A stretch of DNA of 64,000 bases from Aestuariivirga litoralis (GTDB lineage: Bacteria > Pseudomonadota > Alphaproteobacteria > Rhizobiales > Aestuariivirgaceae), in assembly GCF_015714715.1 (NCBI RefSeq), contig NZ_WAHS01000001.1:1674001-1738000 (forward strand). Direction: 5' to 3'. Positions 35,701-43,522 of this stretch are shown here, piece by piece. How positions within the stretch are numbered: position 1 is the first letter of the stretch; the number at the start of each line of letters is the position of its first letter. The translations under genes and the position numbers were made by a program. The notes under the pieces were generated by a model. That model searched no databases. It was not told the DNA's origin and saw only the letters and a program-made list of their open reading frames with translations.

Positions 35701-38700
35701 CCGTAACCGCAGCTGATGATGTGCAAGAACTTCGCCTCATTGCCTTGCGCACTTGGCGCTTCTTTGAAACTCATGTGAATGCGCAGGAGAATTTCCTGCC
35801 GCCTGACAATGTGCAGGAAGACCCAAAGTTGGTCGTGGCACATCGAACATCGCCGACTAACATTGGGCTTTATCTGCTGGCTACGGTGGCCGTGTGCGAG
35901 GCAGGCTGGATCGGCCGCGCAGAAGCTGCACGCAAGCTGACCGAAACGCTGGATACGACCGAGCGCCTGCCCCGCCACAAGGGCCATCTGTACAATTGGT
36001 ACGACACTGAAACGCTGGCACCGTTGCCGCCGCGCTATGTCTCCACCGTCGATAGCGGAAATCTGGCGGGGCATTGCATCGCCGTTGCCAATGCATTGGA
36101 AACCTGGGCGGAAGACGCCACGCTGAAGCCGGAAAACCTGGACGGCTTTGATGACCTTATGCTGCTGGTCCGCGAGCAGGTAAAAGATGCGGCGCGATTG
36201 CACCGCAAGGCCGTGCCAGCGGCGCGTGACATTGGCCGGGCGTTGACAGCAGCGCGCAGCGTGGTGGCTGAGATGCGTTCTGCGCCTGAACTGGCTTCGC
36301 TGCGCATCATCGGGCTGATCGTGCAGTTGCGTACCATCGAAACGTCGATCAAGCGGCTTTGGGAGGCAGCACCTCCGCAGGACAAGGCCGCAGGCCTGTT
36401 CTGGCTTGAACGGCTGATCACGCGCGCCGAGGCGATTTATGCGGATGCAATCGTAGCCGGCGCGCAACGTGACGCGCTGTTTGCCAGCCTGACTTCGTTG
36501 GCGCAGCGCTGCCGCGCTTTTGCCAATGGCATGGATTTCGGCTTTCTGCTTAACCGGCAACGCCAGCTTCTGTCGATCGGCTACCGCGTCGAAGACGAGG
36601 TGCTGGATGAAAACTGCTACGACCTTCTGGCCTCCGAGGCCTCACTCACCAGTTTCTTTGCGATCGCCAAGAATGATGCCGATGTGCGGCACTGGACGCG
36701 GTTAGGCCGACCGGTTGTTCCGGTGGATGGGGCGGCGTGCCTCGTTTCCTGGTCGGGCTCAATGTTTGAATATCTGATGCCGCTTCTGGTACTGCGCCCG
36801 CGCGAAGGCACGCTGCTGAACCAGACGATGTCACTCTCGGTGGAACGGCAGAAAGAATATGCCAAGGAGCTCGGCACGCCCTGGGGCATTTCAGAATCGG
36901 CCTTTGCCGCGCGCGACCGTGCGTTTACCTATCAATATTCCGCTTTCGGCGTGCCCGGGCTGGGGCTGAAGCGCGGCCTTTCGGCCAATCATGTGATTGC
37001 TCCCTATGCGACCGGATTGGCGGCAATGGTTGATCCTGCGGGTGCCGCAGAGAATTACCGAAACCTGGCCAAACTCGGTGCGGCTGGCAGGTATGGTTAT
37101 TACGAATCCATCGATTTCACGCCGCAACGGCTGCGCAAGGGCGAGTCTCACGAACTGGTGCGTGCATATTTTGCGCATCACCAGGCCATGTCTATCTGCG
37201 GGATTTGCAATGCCGTTTTGAACGGAACACTGCGTGACCATTTCCACCGCGAAGCTTCAGTGCGCGCCAGTGAACTTCTACTTCAGGAACGCGCGCCGCA
37301 TTATCTGCCTTCGCGTGTGACGGTGTTGGACCAGGTGCCAGCGGCCAAAGTGAAGATGGCGGCGGATGATGAGCCGGCGCGCGTCTTCGCCATCAACGAC
37401 GTGTCGCGGCCTGTTACGCATCTTCTCTCCAATGGCAACTACAGCGTGATGCTGACGGCCACCGGCACGGGTTGGAGCCGCTGGCAGGGCATCGCCATCA
37501 ACCGCTGGCGCGAAGACCCTACGCGTGATGCCGATGGCATGGCGCTGAATTTCGATGTGCTCGAAAGTGGCGCACATTGGACCCTTGATGCGCCAACCGC
37601 AAGCCAAGGAGCGCGCGCCCTGGCGATTTTCAGTCCTGAAAAGGCTGAATTCCAGCGCAGCGATGACGGTGTTGGCACGCATATCGAATGCATGGTGGCT
37701 TCTGAAGATGATGCCGAAGCGCGCGTCATCCACCTGACCAATACCACCAGCCAGTCAAAGACCCTGGCGCTCACCAGCTATATGGAGCTGGCCCTCGCCA
37801 GACCTGATGCAGATGACGCGCATCCGGCGTTTTCCAAGATGTTTGTGCGCACTGAATTTGTACCCGGACTGCAAGCCTTGATCGCCACGCGGCGGAAGCG
37901 GCAGGACAGCGACCAGGAAATCTGGGTGGCGCAATTCATCGTCACCAATACTGATGATGGCGCTGCCATCGAATATGAAACATCGCGAGAGGCTTTCCTT
38001 AGTCGCGGCAACAGCCTTGAAAATGCCCGTATGCTGGCTGGCAGAGCCAAGTTTGCGTCCACCGTAGGTGACGTGCTCGATCCGGTGTTTGCCTTGCGCC
38101 GGCACGTGAAGCTGAAGCCGCACCGCAAGAGCACCTGTGTGCTGTGGACAATCGCCGCGCCCAGCCGCGAGAGCTTGCTCGAGAAGGTGAGCCGTTACCG
38201 CGTGTTTGCCGCCATGGAACGCGTGCAGGTGACTGCTTGGACGCAATCGCGCATTCTGCTGCGCCATCTCGGCACCAGCACCGATGAAGCGCGGCTGTTC
38301 CAAGATCTCGCTTCCTTGCTGATCTATGCATCGCCAATGTTGCGACCGGCCCCTGATGTCATCCGTTCGGGCATGGGCCGCCAAGGGCTGTTGTGGTCGG
38401 TAGGAATTTCCGGCACCAACCCCCTGGTTCTGGTCGAGATCGAAGATCAGGAGCATATGCCGCTGGCCAAGCAAATCCTCGAAGCGCGGAATTTCTGGCT
38501 GGAGATGGGATTGACCGTTGATCTGGTGATCTTCAACACGCAGGCCGCGTCCTACGACCAGCAGTTGGGCAATGCCCTGCAGGACATGGTGGCGAAAGCC
38601 GATGTGGGCCGCAGCCCGCATGGCGGCGTCGAGCCTGGCAGCATCACCCTGCTGCGCACCGATGTAACAGCCCCCGATGTGATCACGGCGGTGAGATCGG

Positions 38701-41216
38701 CTGCTTCCGTCAATCTGCGCAGTGGCGCAGGCTCGCTTGAGCAGCAGGTTACCAGCGCGCTGGCACAGCCGGCTGCGCACAAGCGCCACCGCATTCTGTT
38801 GCCTGCCATATCTCCATCGCAGACAATTGCGCCGTCTGCTCCGAGACCAGAACCCGCCCAGTTCTTCAATGGCTTTGGTGGTTTCAGCGCGGAAGGTGAT
38901 GAATATGTGATCCATCACCGCGCCGATGAGGCCCTGCCCGCGCCATGGATCAATGTGATCGCCAATCCGAAATTCGGCATGCACGCTTCAGCTGAAGGTG
39001 GTGGCTATATCTGGTTCAAGAACAGCCGCGAACGGCAAGTGACGCCGTGGAGCAATGATGCAGTGGGCGATCCGCCTTCGGAGGCGTTCTATGTGCGCAA
39101 CCAAAGCACGGGCGCTTTGTCGTCGCCCACTGTGTTGCCGCTGGGTCGCCGCGCCGGAGTCTTCAAGACGCGCCATGGCTTCGGCTATACGATCCATGAA
39201 GCTGAGGAAAATGGTTTACACCTCAGTCTCTCACATACGATTGCTTGCGACGATGCGGTGAAGCTCAGCCAACTCTCAGTCGGCAACCTCACCAATCAAG
39301 CCGTAAAGCTGCGTATCACGGCTTATGCCGATGTGGTGTTGGGGCAGAAGCGATCTGCCTCCGCACGGTTTGTCACCAGCGAGAAAGATTCTGGTACGGG
39401 TGCGCTGTTCCTGCGCAACAAGTTCAATCCTGACTTTGGTGATGCTGTGCTGTTCGCGGATTTCAGCGGCGCGCAAAGCAGTGCCAGCGGCAACCGGTTG
39501 AATGTGCTTGGATGGAAGGGCGATACCTCGCGGCCCGCGATGATCGAGAGCGGCAGCGCGTTGGACGACAGCTTTGGTGGCGGGCTTGATCCTTGCGCTG
39601 CACTTTCATTCGAAGTTGAAATTCCGCGCGGCGAGACGCGCGATTTCACACTGCTGATGGGTGTTGGCGAGAATACGGATGATGCGGCGAAGTTGATTAC
39701 CCAATATCGTGCGACGGGATTTGCTGCCGCACTCGCGGCGCAGAAGGCACAGTGGCAGACGCTTGCGGGCTCACTCAAGATCAAGACGCCGGAGCCAGCC
39801 TTTGACATCATGATGAATGGCTGGCTGATGTATCAGGTTATTTCCTGCCGCTTCTGGGGCCGTTCTGGATTCTATCAAGCGAGCGGCGCATTCGGCTTCC
39901 GCGACCAGTTGCAGGACAGCCTGTCGATCGCGCAAGTCCGGCCTGATCTCACGCGCCATCACATCCTGCTGGCGGCGTCGCGGCAATTTGCCGAGGGCGA
40001 TGTGCAGCATTGGTGGCTGCAGGAAACAGGTGCGGGCGTGCGCACGCATATCAGCGACGACACGGTGTGGCTCGCTTATCTGGTGTGCAAATATCTGCAG
40101 CTCACCGGTGATCAATCCATCCTCGATGAGAAGGTCGCCTGGCTGGAAGGCCCGCAAGTTGACCCCGGCAAGCATGACAATTTCTTTGTGCCGCGCGTTT
40201 CAGCAAACACCGACACGCTTTACGAACATTGCGTGCGAGCGCTGAAGCGCAACCTGCCCACCGGCAGTCACGGCCTGCCTCTGATGGGCACAGGCGACTG
40301 GAACGACGGCATGAACCAGGTGGGCGAGGCCGGGCGCGGTGAAAGCGTTTGGTTGGCGTGGTTCCTGTGCTTCACGCTGGAACAGTTTGAAGCCGTATCG
40401 CGCCAGCGCAATGATGCAGCTTCGGCTGACATGTGGGCTTCGCATCGCGCCGCTCTGGCGAAGGCGCTGGATGGGCCGGCTTGGGATGGAGCGTGGTACA
40501 AGCGCGCGTTCTTTGATGATGGCTCGCCGCTGGGCACACATGCTGATGATGAATGCCAGATTGATTCCATCGCGCAGTCCTGGGCGGTGATTTCGCATGC
40601 GGGTGATCCGGCGCGGGCGCGGCAGGCTGTCGATAGTGCAAAAGAAAGACTGGTGGACTTCAAGGACCAGGTGGCGTCGCTGTTCTGGCCGCCGCTGCAA
40701 CATCATAAGCCGAGTGCTGGCTATGTGCAAAGCTATCCCGCCGGTGTGCGCGAGAATGGCGGGCAATATACGCATGGTGCGTTGTGGATGGTGTTTGCTC
40801 TGTCAGAACTCGGCCGGCCTGACGATGCGTTGCAGCTGCTGCAGATGATCAATCCGGTGAACCATGCATCGTCACCCGAATTGGCGAAGCGCTATAAGGT
40901 TGAGCCCTATGTGATTGCGGCCGATGTTTATGGCGTGGCACCGCATCGCGGGCGTGGCGGTTGGACTTGGTATACGGGTGCGGCCGGCTGGGCCTATCGT
41001 GCGGGGCTTGAAGCGATCTTGGGCTTAGAGCGTAAAGGTTCGATGCTGCAGGTTTCGCCGCGCGTGCCGGAGAGCTGGAATGATTTCACGGCAGAATATT
41101 CCTTTCAAGGCAAACGCATCACCCTTCAGCTGTCGCGCGGCAGCAAGAGCGCCAAGCCGAAAATGATTGACCTCGCCAAGGTGAAACCTGGCGAGGTCAT
41201 CAAAATCTCTTACTGA
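32745..41216 (+). CDS. ndvB: Cyclic beta-1,2-glucan synthase (NdvB/ChvB)
   Basis: Giant inner-membrane enzyme, 2823 aa, the normal length for NdvB/ChvB. It initiates, elongates, sizes and cyclises osmoregulated periplasmic beta-1,2-glucan from UDP-glucose. Layout: N-terminal cytoplasmic part; first membrane helices near 410-470; GT84 glycosyltransferase domain with DAD at about 622-624 (VIVLDADTILP) and the QHRWVRGDWQ processive-transferase motif near 770; more helices at about 805-850 and 935-985; then a long C-terminal region ending in a GH94-type phosphorylase domain with GTGDWNDGMNQVG near 2512-2524, which trims chain length. The ATG at 32745 has only a weak ribosome site. The gene appears intact, without frameshift. 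Confidence 0.95.
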   Translation: MSLRRLEPQLHTPSRTRELLSFLKTETPPAWRNEDPIRSEVFGEDRLREHATSLAESHQLSSRGWSRRNLFKRVRADYALLKQAHAEVLGAIAREEPITPAAEWLADNFYSISQHALQVQEDLPRDYYQRLPKLANGHLEMCPRIMAVAWAYIAHTDSHFNANTLAEFVTAYQKVSPLALGELWATPIYLRILLIDNAARIARRTFISMQARRAATDLAIEFGGQTSTLDAARAALEKLEDHAKRSFLVQLLSAARAHHGLTSEAVDELRSLYDHTPFDHAVAVQEEHGRQTANNLSMQNIFTSLKRISEQDWVKWIESVSAVDQKLGTSAGYKTCDSATRTSYRRAVEELAHYSGTPEGDVTDAAIHLAGSDDIGAVLIGAGRPGLEKHIRYNLPAHQRLYRIFARSGVIGYAAATGVATFVLLYLGYETIGRVALPLGLVALMLFALLAPVFEAAMAMINFAVTQLVRPVVLPSLSFENGIPAAHRSIIAVPILLGSHHGIETQLARLEEHYLSNADPELSYAIISDWRDAPAEQHADDTALLSAVTDGIAALNDKYQIQQFMLFHRRRQWNPAQGVWMGWERKRGKLHEFNRVLRGAEDTPFISVPAALPQDIKYVIVLDADTILPRGAARRLVGKMAHPLNQPHVNPVTNRVDRGYGIIQPRVTISLPEFGKGSWYQRILAVGAGVDPYVTATSDVYQDLFGEGSFTGKGIYHIDAFEAAMRGRIPDNTLLSHDLFEGNLARAALATDVEVVEDYPERYLVDLSRQHRWVRGDWQLLPWMIPPDKALSTLGLWKMFDNLRRSVTPAFTLLAFALGVWILPGNAASTWTFFIVALLFFPSLLSIFAGTSFRQEATTVASQLRTLRDDTRHALVLTITKLFLLANQAVSMLDAVLRTLYRLFVSHRYLLEWTTAAQAQSGPRPTLASTYRAMALSAILATLLPLGQATVQGHVGGLSLFLAGLWVLAPAFAYFISLPPEDPAKAVTAADDVQELRLIALRTWRFFETHVNAQENFLPPDNVQEDPKLVVAHRTSPTNIGLYLLATVAVCEAGWIGRAEAARKLTETLDTTERLPRHKGHLYNWYDTETLAPLPPRYVSTVDSGNLAGHCIAVANALETWAEDATLKPENLDGFDDLMLLVREQVKDAARLHRKAVPAARDIGRALTAARSVVAEMRSAPELASLRIIGLIVQLRTIETSIKRLWEAAPPQDKAAGLFWLERLITRAEAIYADAIVAGAQRDALFASLTSLAQRCRAFANGMDFGFLLNRQRQLLSIGYRVEDEVLDENCYDLLASEASLTSFFAIAKNDADVRHWTRLGRPVVPVDGAACLVSWSGSMFEYLMPLLVLRPREGTLLNQTMSLSVERQKEYAKELGTPWGISESAFAARDRAFTYQYSAFGVPGLGLKRGLSANHVIAPYATGLAAMVDPAGAAENYRNLAKLGAAGRYGYYESIDFTPQRLRKGESHELVRAYFAHHQAMSICGICNAVLNGTLRDHFHREASVRASELLLQERAPHYLPSRVTVLDQVPAAKVKMAADDEPARVFAINDVSRPVTHLLSNGNYSVMLTATGTGWSRWQGIAINRWREDPTRDADGMALNFDVLESGAHWTLDAPTASQGARALAIFSPEKAEFQRSDDGVGTHIECMVASEDDAEARVIHLTNTTSQSKTLALTSYMELALARPDADDAHPAFSKMFVRTEFVPGLQALIATRRKRQDSDQEIWVAQFIVTNTDDGAAIEYETSREAFLSRGNSLENARMLAGRAKFASTVGDVLDPVFALRRHVKLKPHRKSTCVLWTIAAPSRESLLEKVSRYRVFAAMERVQVTAWTQSRILLRHLGTSTDEARLFQDLASLLIYASPMLRPAPDVIRSGMGRQGLLWSVGISGTNPLVLVEIEDQEHMPLAKQILEARNFWLEMGLTVDLVIFNTQAASYDQQLGNALQDMVAKADVGRSPHGGVEPGSITLLRTDVTAPDVITAVRSAASVNLRSGAGSLEQQVTSALAQPAAHKRHRILLPAISPSQTIAPSAPRPEPAQFFNGFGGFSAEGDEYVIHHRADEALPAPWINVIANPKFGMHASAEGGGYIWFKNSRERQVTPWSNDAVGDPPSEAFYVRNQSTGALSSPTVLPLGRRAGVFKTRHGFGYTIHEAEENGLHLSLSHTIACDDAVKLSQLSVGNLTNQAVKLRITAYADVVLGQKRSASARFVTSEKDSGTGALFLRNKFNPDFGDAVLFADFSGAQSSASGNRLNVLGWKGDTSRPAMIESGSALDDSFGGGLDPCAALSFEVEIPRGETRDFTLLMGVGENTDDAAKLITQYRATGFAAALAAQKAQWQTLAGSLKIKTPEPAFDIMMNGWLMYQVISCRFWGRSGFYQASGAFGFRDQLQDSLSIAQVRPDLTRHHILLAASRQFAEGDVQHWWLQETGAGVRTHISDDTVWLAYLVCKYLQLTGDQSILDEKVAWLEGPQVDPGKHDNFFVPRVSANTDTLYEHCVRALKRNLPTGSHGLPLMGTGDWNDGMNQVGEAGRGESVWLAWFLCFTLEQFEAVSRQRNDAASADMWASHRAALAKALDGPAWDGAWYKRAFFDDGSPLGTHADDECQIDSIAQSWAVISHAGDPARARQAVDSAKERLVDFKDQVASLFWPPLQHHKPSAGYVQSYPAGVRENGGQYTHGALWMVFALSELGRPDDALQLLQMINPVNHASSPELAKRYKVEPYVIAADVYGVAPHRGRGGWTWYTGAAGWAYRAGLEAILGLERKGSMLQVSPRVPESWNDFTAEYSFQGKRITLQLSRGSKSAKPKMIDLAKVKPGEVIKISY

Positions 41217-41225
41217 TAAAGCGTG

Positions 41226-41390
41226 TTAGGCGCGCAGTACGGATTGCACGGCGTTCACCGATGCAACGGCGAAAACGAAAAGCCCAAGCAGGATGAAGAG
41301 CGCCTCAATACCGAAGTTTTGCCCGCCTGGAAGAATTGCCAGGGCAGACGCCGAAATGGTCATAAGAGTAGCGATGGCCAGTTTGATCAT
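41226..41390 (-). CDS. Small two-helix membrane protein (54 aa), putative stress-regulon member
   Basis: Not a known family to me. The ATG at 41390 is preceded by AAGGA at 6 bp and the frame runs 54 codons to TAA. The product has two hydrophobic stretches, LAIATLMTISASALAIL (4-20) and ALFILLGLFVFAVASVNAV (30-48), joined by a short PGGQNFGIE turn, so it is probably a hairpin inner-membrane protein. An exact EcfG promoter lies at 41468-41492. The opposite-strand frame at 41223-41417 has no such support and is considered spurious. Confidence 0.8.
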   Translation of the reverse strand: MIKLAIATLMTISASALAILPGGQNFGIEALFILLGLFVFAVASVNAVQSVLRA

Positions 41391-41467
41391 GATCTGTCCT
41401 TGAAGGGTTTGAATTGAATAAGCTTGAGAAGCGTGCCGGCTTTGCCTCGGCGCTTGCTCGTTATATT

Positions 41468-41492
41468 AACGTTGTAAAGAGAATTTGGTTCC
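41468..41492 (-). promoter_or_regulatory. EcfG-type general stress promoter (GGAAC-N16-CGTT)
   Basis: Minus-strand GGAAC at 41492-41488 and CGTT at 41471-41468 with 16 bp between. Transcription would start about 70 bp before the 54-aa membrane protein gene. Confidence 0.8.
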
Positions 41493-41528
41493 CCGAGGCA
41501 ATTTATTCAAGCGCACGGGCAAACGCAT

Positions 41529-41556
41529 CTGCCCCTCATATAGGTATGAGGGGCAG
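41529..41556 (-). terminator. Perfect 12-bp stem hairpin after the DUF892 gene
   Basis: CTGCCCCTCATA (41529-41540) pairs perfectly with TATGAGGGGCAG (41545-41556) across a TAGG loop. It lies between the end of the DUF892 gene and the EcfG promoter of the next minus-strand gene. It lacks a clear T run, so it may stabilise RNA instead of, or as well as, terminating. Confidence 0.6.
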
Positions 41557-41582
41557 AGATTACAAGCTTAAACGATAAAGCC

Positions 41583-42155
41583 TTAGTGGGTGACCTCGCG
41601 GTGCGCTTCGCTCACCACCGCTTCTACTGTCGCAGCGGCGAAATCGATTCGCGCTTCAGCAAGTTGGGTGAGTTTCTCGTCAGCCGATTTTTCCTGTTTC
41701 AGGATGCTGCAGATGATTTCAGCAACCTGCTCAAACCCCAGCACATGAGCAAAGGCATGCAAGCTGCCATACCGCGTGATTTCATAATGCTCGACGGCCT
41801 GGGCCGCGAAGATGATTGCAGCGTCGCCGGCTCTGGTCTTTCCGAACTGGTCCATGATGGACTGGGCCTCTTCCAGGATCCCCTCGATTGCGGCGCACTT
41901 GGTCGCCATCGGCTTCATGTCCAGCACGGCAAAAATCTTTTCCAACTTTGCAACATGCTCTGTCGTTTCTGCCAGATGATCTGTCAACGCTTCCGTCAGA
42001 TTATGCGACTGCGCCGCCTTGATCAGCTTCGGCAAAGACTTTTCGATTTTCTTTTCCGCATAATAGATGTCTTTCAGCCCATGCACGAAGAGATCGGAAA
42101 GGCCGAGATCAGACAAGGCAGTAGGCTTCTGCACACTTTTGGTTTGAAGGCTCAT
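41583..42155 (-). CDS. Ferritin-like DUF892 family protein (YciE/YciF-like)
   Basis: Four-helix-bundle protein of the ferritin-like DUF892 group, 190 aa. It starts LSDLGLSDLFVHGLKDIYYAEKKIEKSLPKL (the Glu and the Tyr-Ala-Glu helix are family marks). Later helices have HLAETTEHVAKLEKIF, AAQAVEHYEITRYG and LLxQE-like KQEKSADEKLTQLAE, which supply a plausible di-metal site (E/H/E pairs). Members are often induced by stress and may handle metal or peroxide; the activity is not established. Located among EcfG-controlled genes. A degenerate upstream site (GGAAC-N16-GCTT) does not match well enough to be called a promoter. Confidence 0.85.
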   Translation of the reverse strand: MSLQTKSVQKPTALSDLGLSDLFVHGLKDIYYAEKKIEKSLPKLIKAAQSHNLTEALTDHLAETTEHVAKLEKIFAVLDMKPMATKCAAIEGILEEAQSIMDQFGKTRAGDAAIIFAAQAVEHYEITRYGSLHAFAHVLGFEQVAEIICSILKQEKSADEKLTQLAEARIDFAAATVEAVVSEAHREVTH

Positions 42156-42255
42156 CTTGATTTGTCCTGTGAAACGTATCCAGTCAAGCTTGCAACTTTT
42201 TCATAGTTCCAAACGGCAGCCGAGTTCCTATCCCATCTTGGGTCCGCAATTTTCC

Positions 42256-42579
42256 TCAGCGACGTGCGCCGAGGAAAAAGCCGATCGCCAATGCAATGCC
42301 AATAGAAGCAAGCGGGTTTTCGCGCACCAAGCCATCAAGACTGGTGATCGAATTGTCGATTGCGCTATGGGCTTTGTTTGAAAGTTCAGTGCCCTTGGCC
42401 CTGCCATAGCGGCGTGCGCTGTTGACAGCTTCAGTAGCATTATCTTCAGCGATTTCACGCAGATCACCTGCCACATCACGCGCGCCATTCACTGCTGTAC
42501 GCCTCGCGGCATCAAGATGGTTTACGCTCTGTGCAACAGTGCGTTTTGCCTTGCGGGTGGTCGAATTCAATGTAGCCAT
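42256..42579 (-). CDS. DUF883/ElaB-YqjD-like membrane-anchored protein (107 aa)
   Basis: Small protein with a long Ala/Arg/Asp-rich amphipathic helical region (residues about 10-80, e.g. VNHLDAARRTAVNGARDVAG) and one C-terminal membrane helix with the family ending ENPLASIGIALAIGFFLGAR-R. This is the ElaB/YqjD (DUF883) pattern, inner-membrane proteins reported to associate with ribosomes in E. coli and to be stress-induced. AGAGGAGAA lies just before the ATG at 42579; a longer frame to 42642 would run over the promoter. It is divergent from a same-length homologue at 42704-43027, each with its own EcfG promoter. Confidence 0.83.
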   Translation of the reverse strand: MATLNSTTRKAKRTVAQSVNHLDAARRTAVNGARDVAGDLREIAEDNATEAVNSARRYGRAKGTELSNKAHSAIDNSITSLDGLVRENPLASIGIALAIGFFLGARR

Positions 42580-42615
42580 GGTTATTCTCCTCTGGAATTG
42601 AGCGTTATGCAATTC

Positions 42616-42640
42616 AACGCGTCTTGGGCGGAGATGTTCC
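42616..42640 (-). promoter_or_regulatory. EcfG-type promoter for the minus-strand DUF883-like gene
   Basis: Minus-strand GGAAC at 42640-42636 and CGTT at 42619-42616, 16 bp between. Its -35 element is 5 bp from the -35 element of the divergent plus-strand promoter. Confidence 0.85.
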
Positions 42641-42645
42641 ACGAC

Positions 42646-42670
42646 GGAACTTTTGGATCGGATTTGCGTT
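42646..42670 (+). promoter_or_regulatory. EcfG-type promoter for the plus-strand DUF883-like gene
   Basis: GGAAC at 42646-42650 and CGTT at 42667-42670, 16 bp between, 33 bp before the ATG at 42704. Back-to-back with the minus-strand promoter. Confidence 0.85.
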
Positions 42671-42703
42671 TTACATTCATCAATTCAAAGAGGAGATACG
42701 ACC

Positions 42704-43027
42704 ATGGCCCGCACTGATACTGAAGCGCTGAAGCGCGCCGCAACCCGCGCAATTAATAATGGCGCAAATGGCGCTATCCAAAGCGCTCATGATCTGGCCG
42801 ATAGTGCTTCAAGCGCTTGGGCGTCTGGTTATGACCACGCCGCGGAAAGCCTCAATGATGCCGCAGCTTACGCCGTGAAGCGCAGCAACAAGGCTGCTGC
42901 CCTGGCTCAGGGCTATGCCCAGGATGTTGTGCCGGAAGCCAGCCGCTTCGTGCGCGAAAAGCCGCTGCTGGCGCTGGGCCTCGCTGTGGGCCTTGGCCTG
43001 ATTTTCGGTCTTTCGGCGCGCCGCTAG
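42704..43027 (+). CDS. DUF883/ElaB-YqjD-like membrane-anchored protein (107 aa), divergent twin
   Basis: Same length and layout as the gene at 42256-42579: an Ala-rich, charged amphipathic region (about 5-80, ALKRAATRAINNGANGAIQS) and a C-terminal helix with the ending REKPLLALGLAVGLGLIFGL plus SARR. The two C-termini are clearly related (R-E-N/K-P-L-x-x-x-G-x-A-x-G-x). AAGAGGAGATA precedes the ATG at 42704. The next gene, a holin-like membrane protein, starts 9 bp downstream, so they form an operon under one EcfG promoter. Function as for its twin: probably envelope or ribosome association under stress. Confidence 0.83.
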   Translation: MARTDTEALKRAATRAINNGANGAIQSAHDLADSASSAWASGYDHAAESLNDAAAYAVKRSNKAAALAQGYAQDVVPEASRFVREKPLLALGLAVGLGLIFGLSARR

Positions 43028-43036
43028 GCCACGCCG

Positions 43037-43462
43037 ATGATTGCACGCTTACTTGAACTTGCCGTTACGGTCGCGTCCGCGCAATCGGTGGCGCATAATG
43101 TGAAGCGATCAGCGAAGGCATGGGTGGTAAAGATTGCTGCTGGTGCCATTGCTGTTCTCGGCGGAGGGTTTCTGCTCTCGGCCTTGTGGATGGTGCTGGC
43201 GGCGCATTACGGCGCCATTCTCGCCAGTACCTGGATCGGCCTTGGGCTTGTTGTGTTGGGCGCTGTTGTGGCGTTGATCGGGTTGCTGGTCTTGCGTGAA
43301 CGCGTGGCACCGCCGGCACAGGTGCCAGACATTGCCGCCATCGTGCAGAATTTGGCTCAAGAGGTTGATGTGAATTTCAGCCGCAAGGGCACACCGACGA
43401 AATCAGTCGCTGCGGCTGTTGCGGGTGGGTTTGCGCTGGGGCGAATTTTGACGCGGGCTTAG
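43037..43462 (+). CDS. Holin-like (phage_holin_3_6/YqjE-type) small membrane protein
   Basis: Membrane protein, 141 aa, with two strong hydrophobic helices, about 33-58 (IAAGAIAVLGGGFLLSALWM) and 66-90 (WIGLGLVVLGAVVALIGLLV), then a cytoplasmic tail ending in an Ala/Gly-rich stretch (SVAAAVAGGFALGRILTRA) that could be a third amphipathic helix. The arrangement is like YqjD-YqjE in E. coli, where a DUF883 protein is followed by this holin-like type. The name holin is a family label; there is no phage context here. It shares the EcfG promoter of the upstream gene. A hairpin follows the stop. Confidence 0.78.
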   Translation: MIARLLELAVTVASAQSVAHNVKRSAKAWVVKIAAGAIAVLGGGFLLSALWMVLAAHYGAILASTWIGLGLVVLGAVVALIGLLVLRERVAPPAQVPDIAAIVQNLAQEVDVNFSRKGTPTKSVAAAVAGGFALGRILTRA

Positions 43463-43488
43463 AGTTTCGCAGCTGAGCTAGGAATTTG

Positions 43489-43513
43489 ATGGGCGGGCTT
43501 GAGGCTCGCCCAT
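43489..43513 (+). terminator. Hairpin after the holin-like gene
   Basis: ATGGGCGGGC (43489-43498) pairs with GGCTCGCCCAT (43503-43513) across TTGA with one bulge. It is 27 bp after the stop; the following TTGCTTGG is only weakly T-rich. The 200-bp gap 43463-43662 otherwise holds the palindromic repeat. Confidence 0.5.
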
Positions 43514-43522
43514 TTGCTTGGC

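Noticed and set aside
41223-41417. Plus-strand 64-codon frame after ndvB
   Set aside because: Polar, low-complexity product without a ribosome site. The minus-strand 54-aa gene across the same DNA has a good ribosome site, two membrane helices and an EcfG promoter.
42186-42210. GGAAC-N16-GCTT before the DUF892 gene on the minus strand
   Set aside because: The -35 word and spacer fit EcfG, but the -10 word matches CGTT at only two of four bases, so it was not called a promoter.
43037-43462. Holin-like gene as evidence of a prophage
   Set aside because: No phage genes are near. The holin label is a family name, and the gene follows a DUF883 gene as in the non-phage yqjD-yqjE pair.
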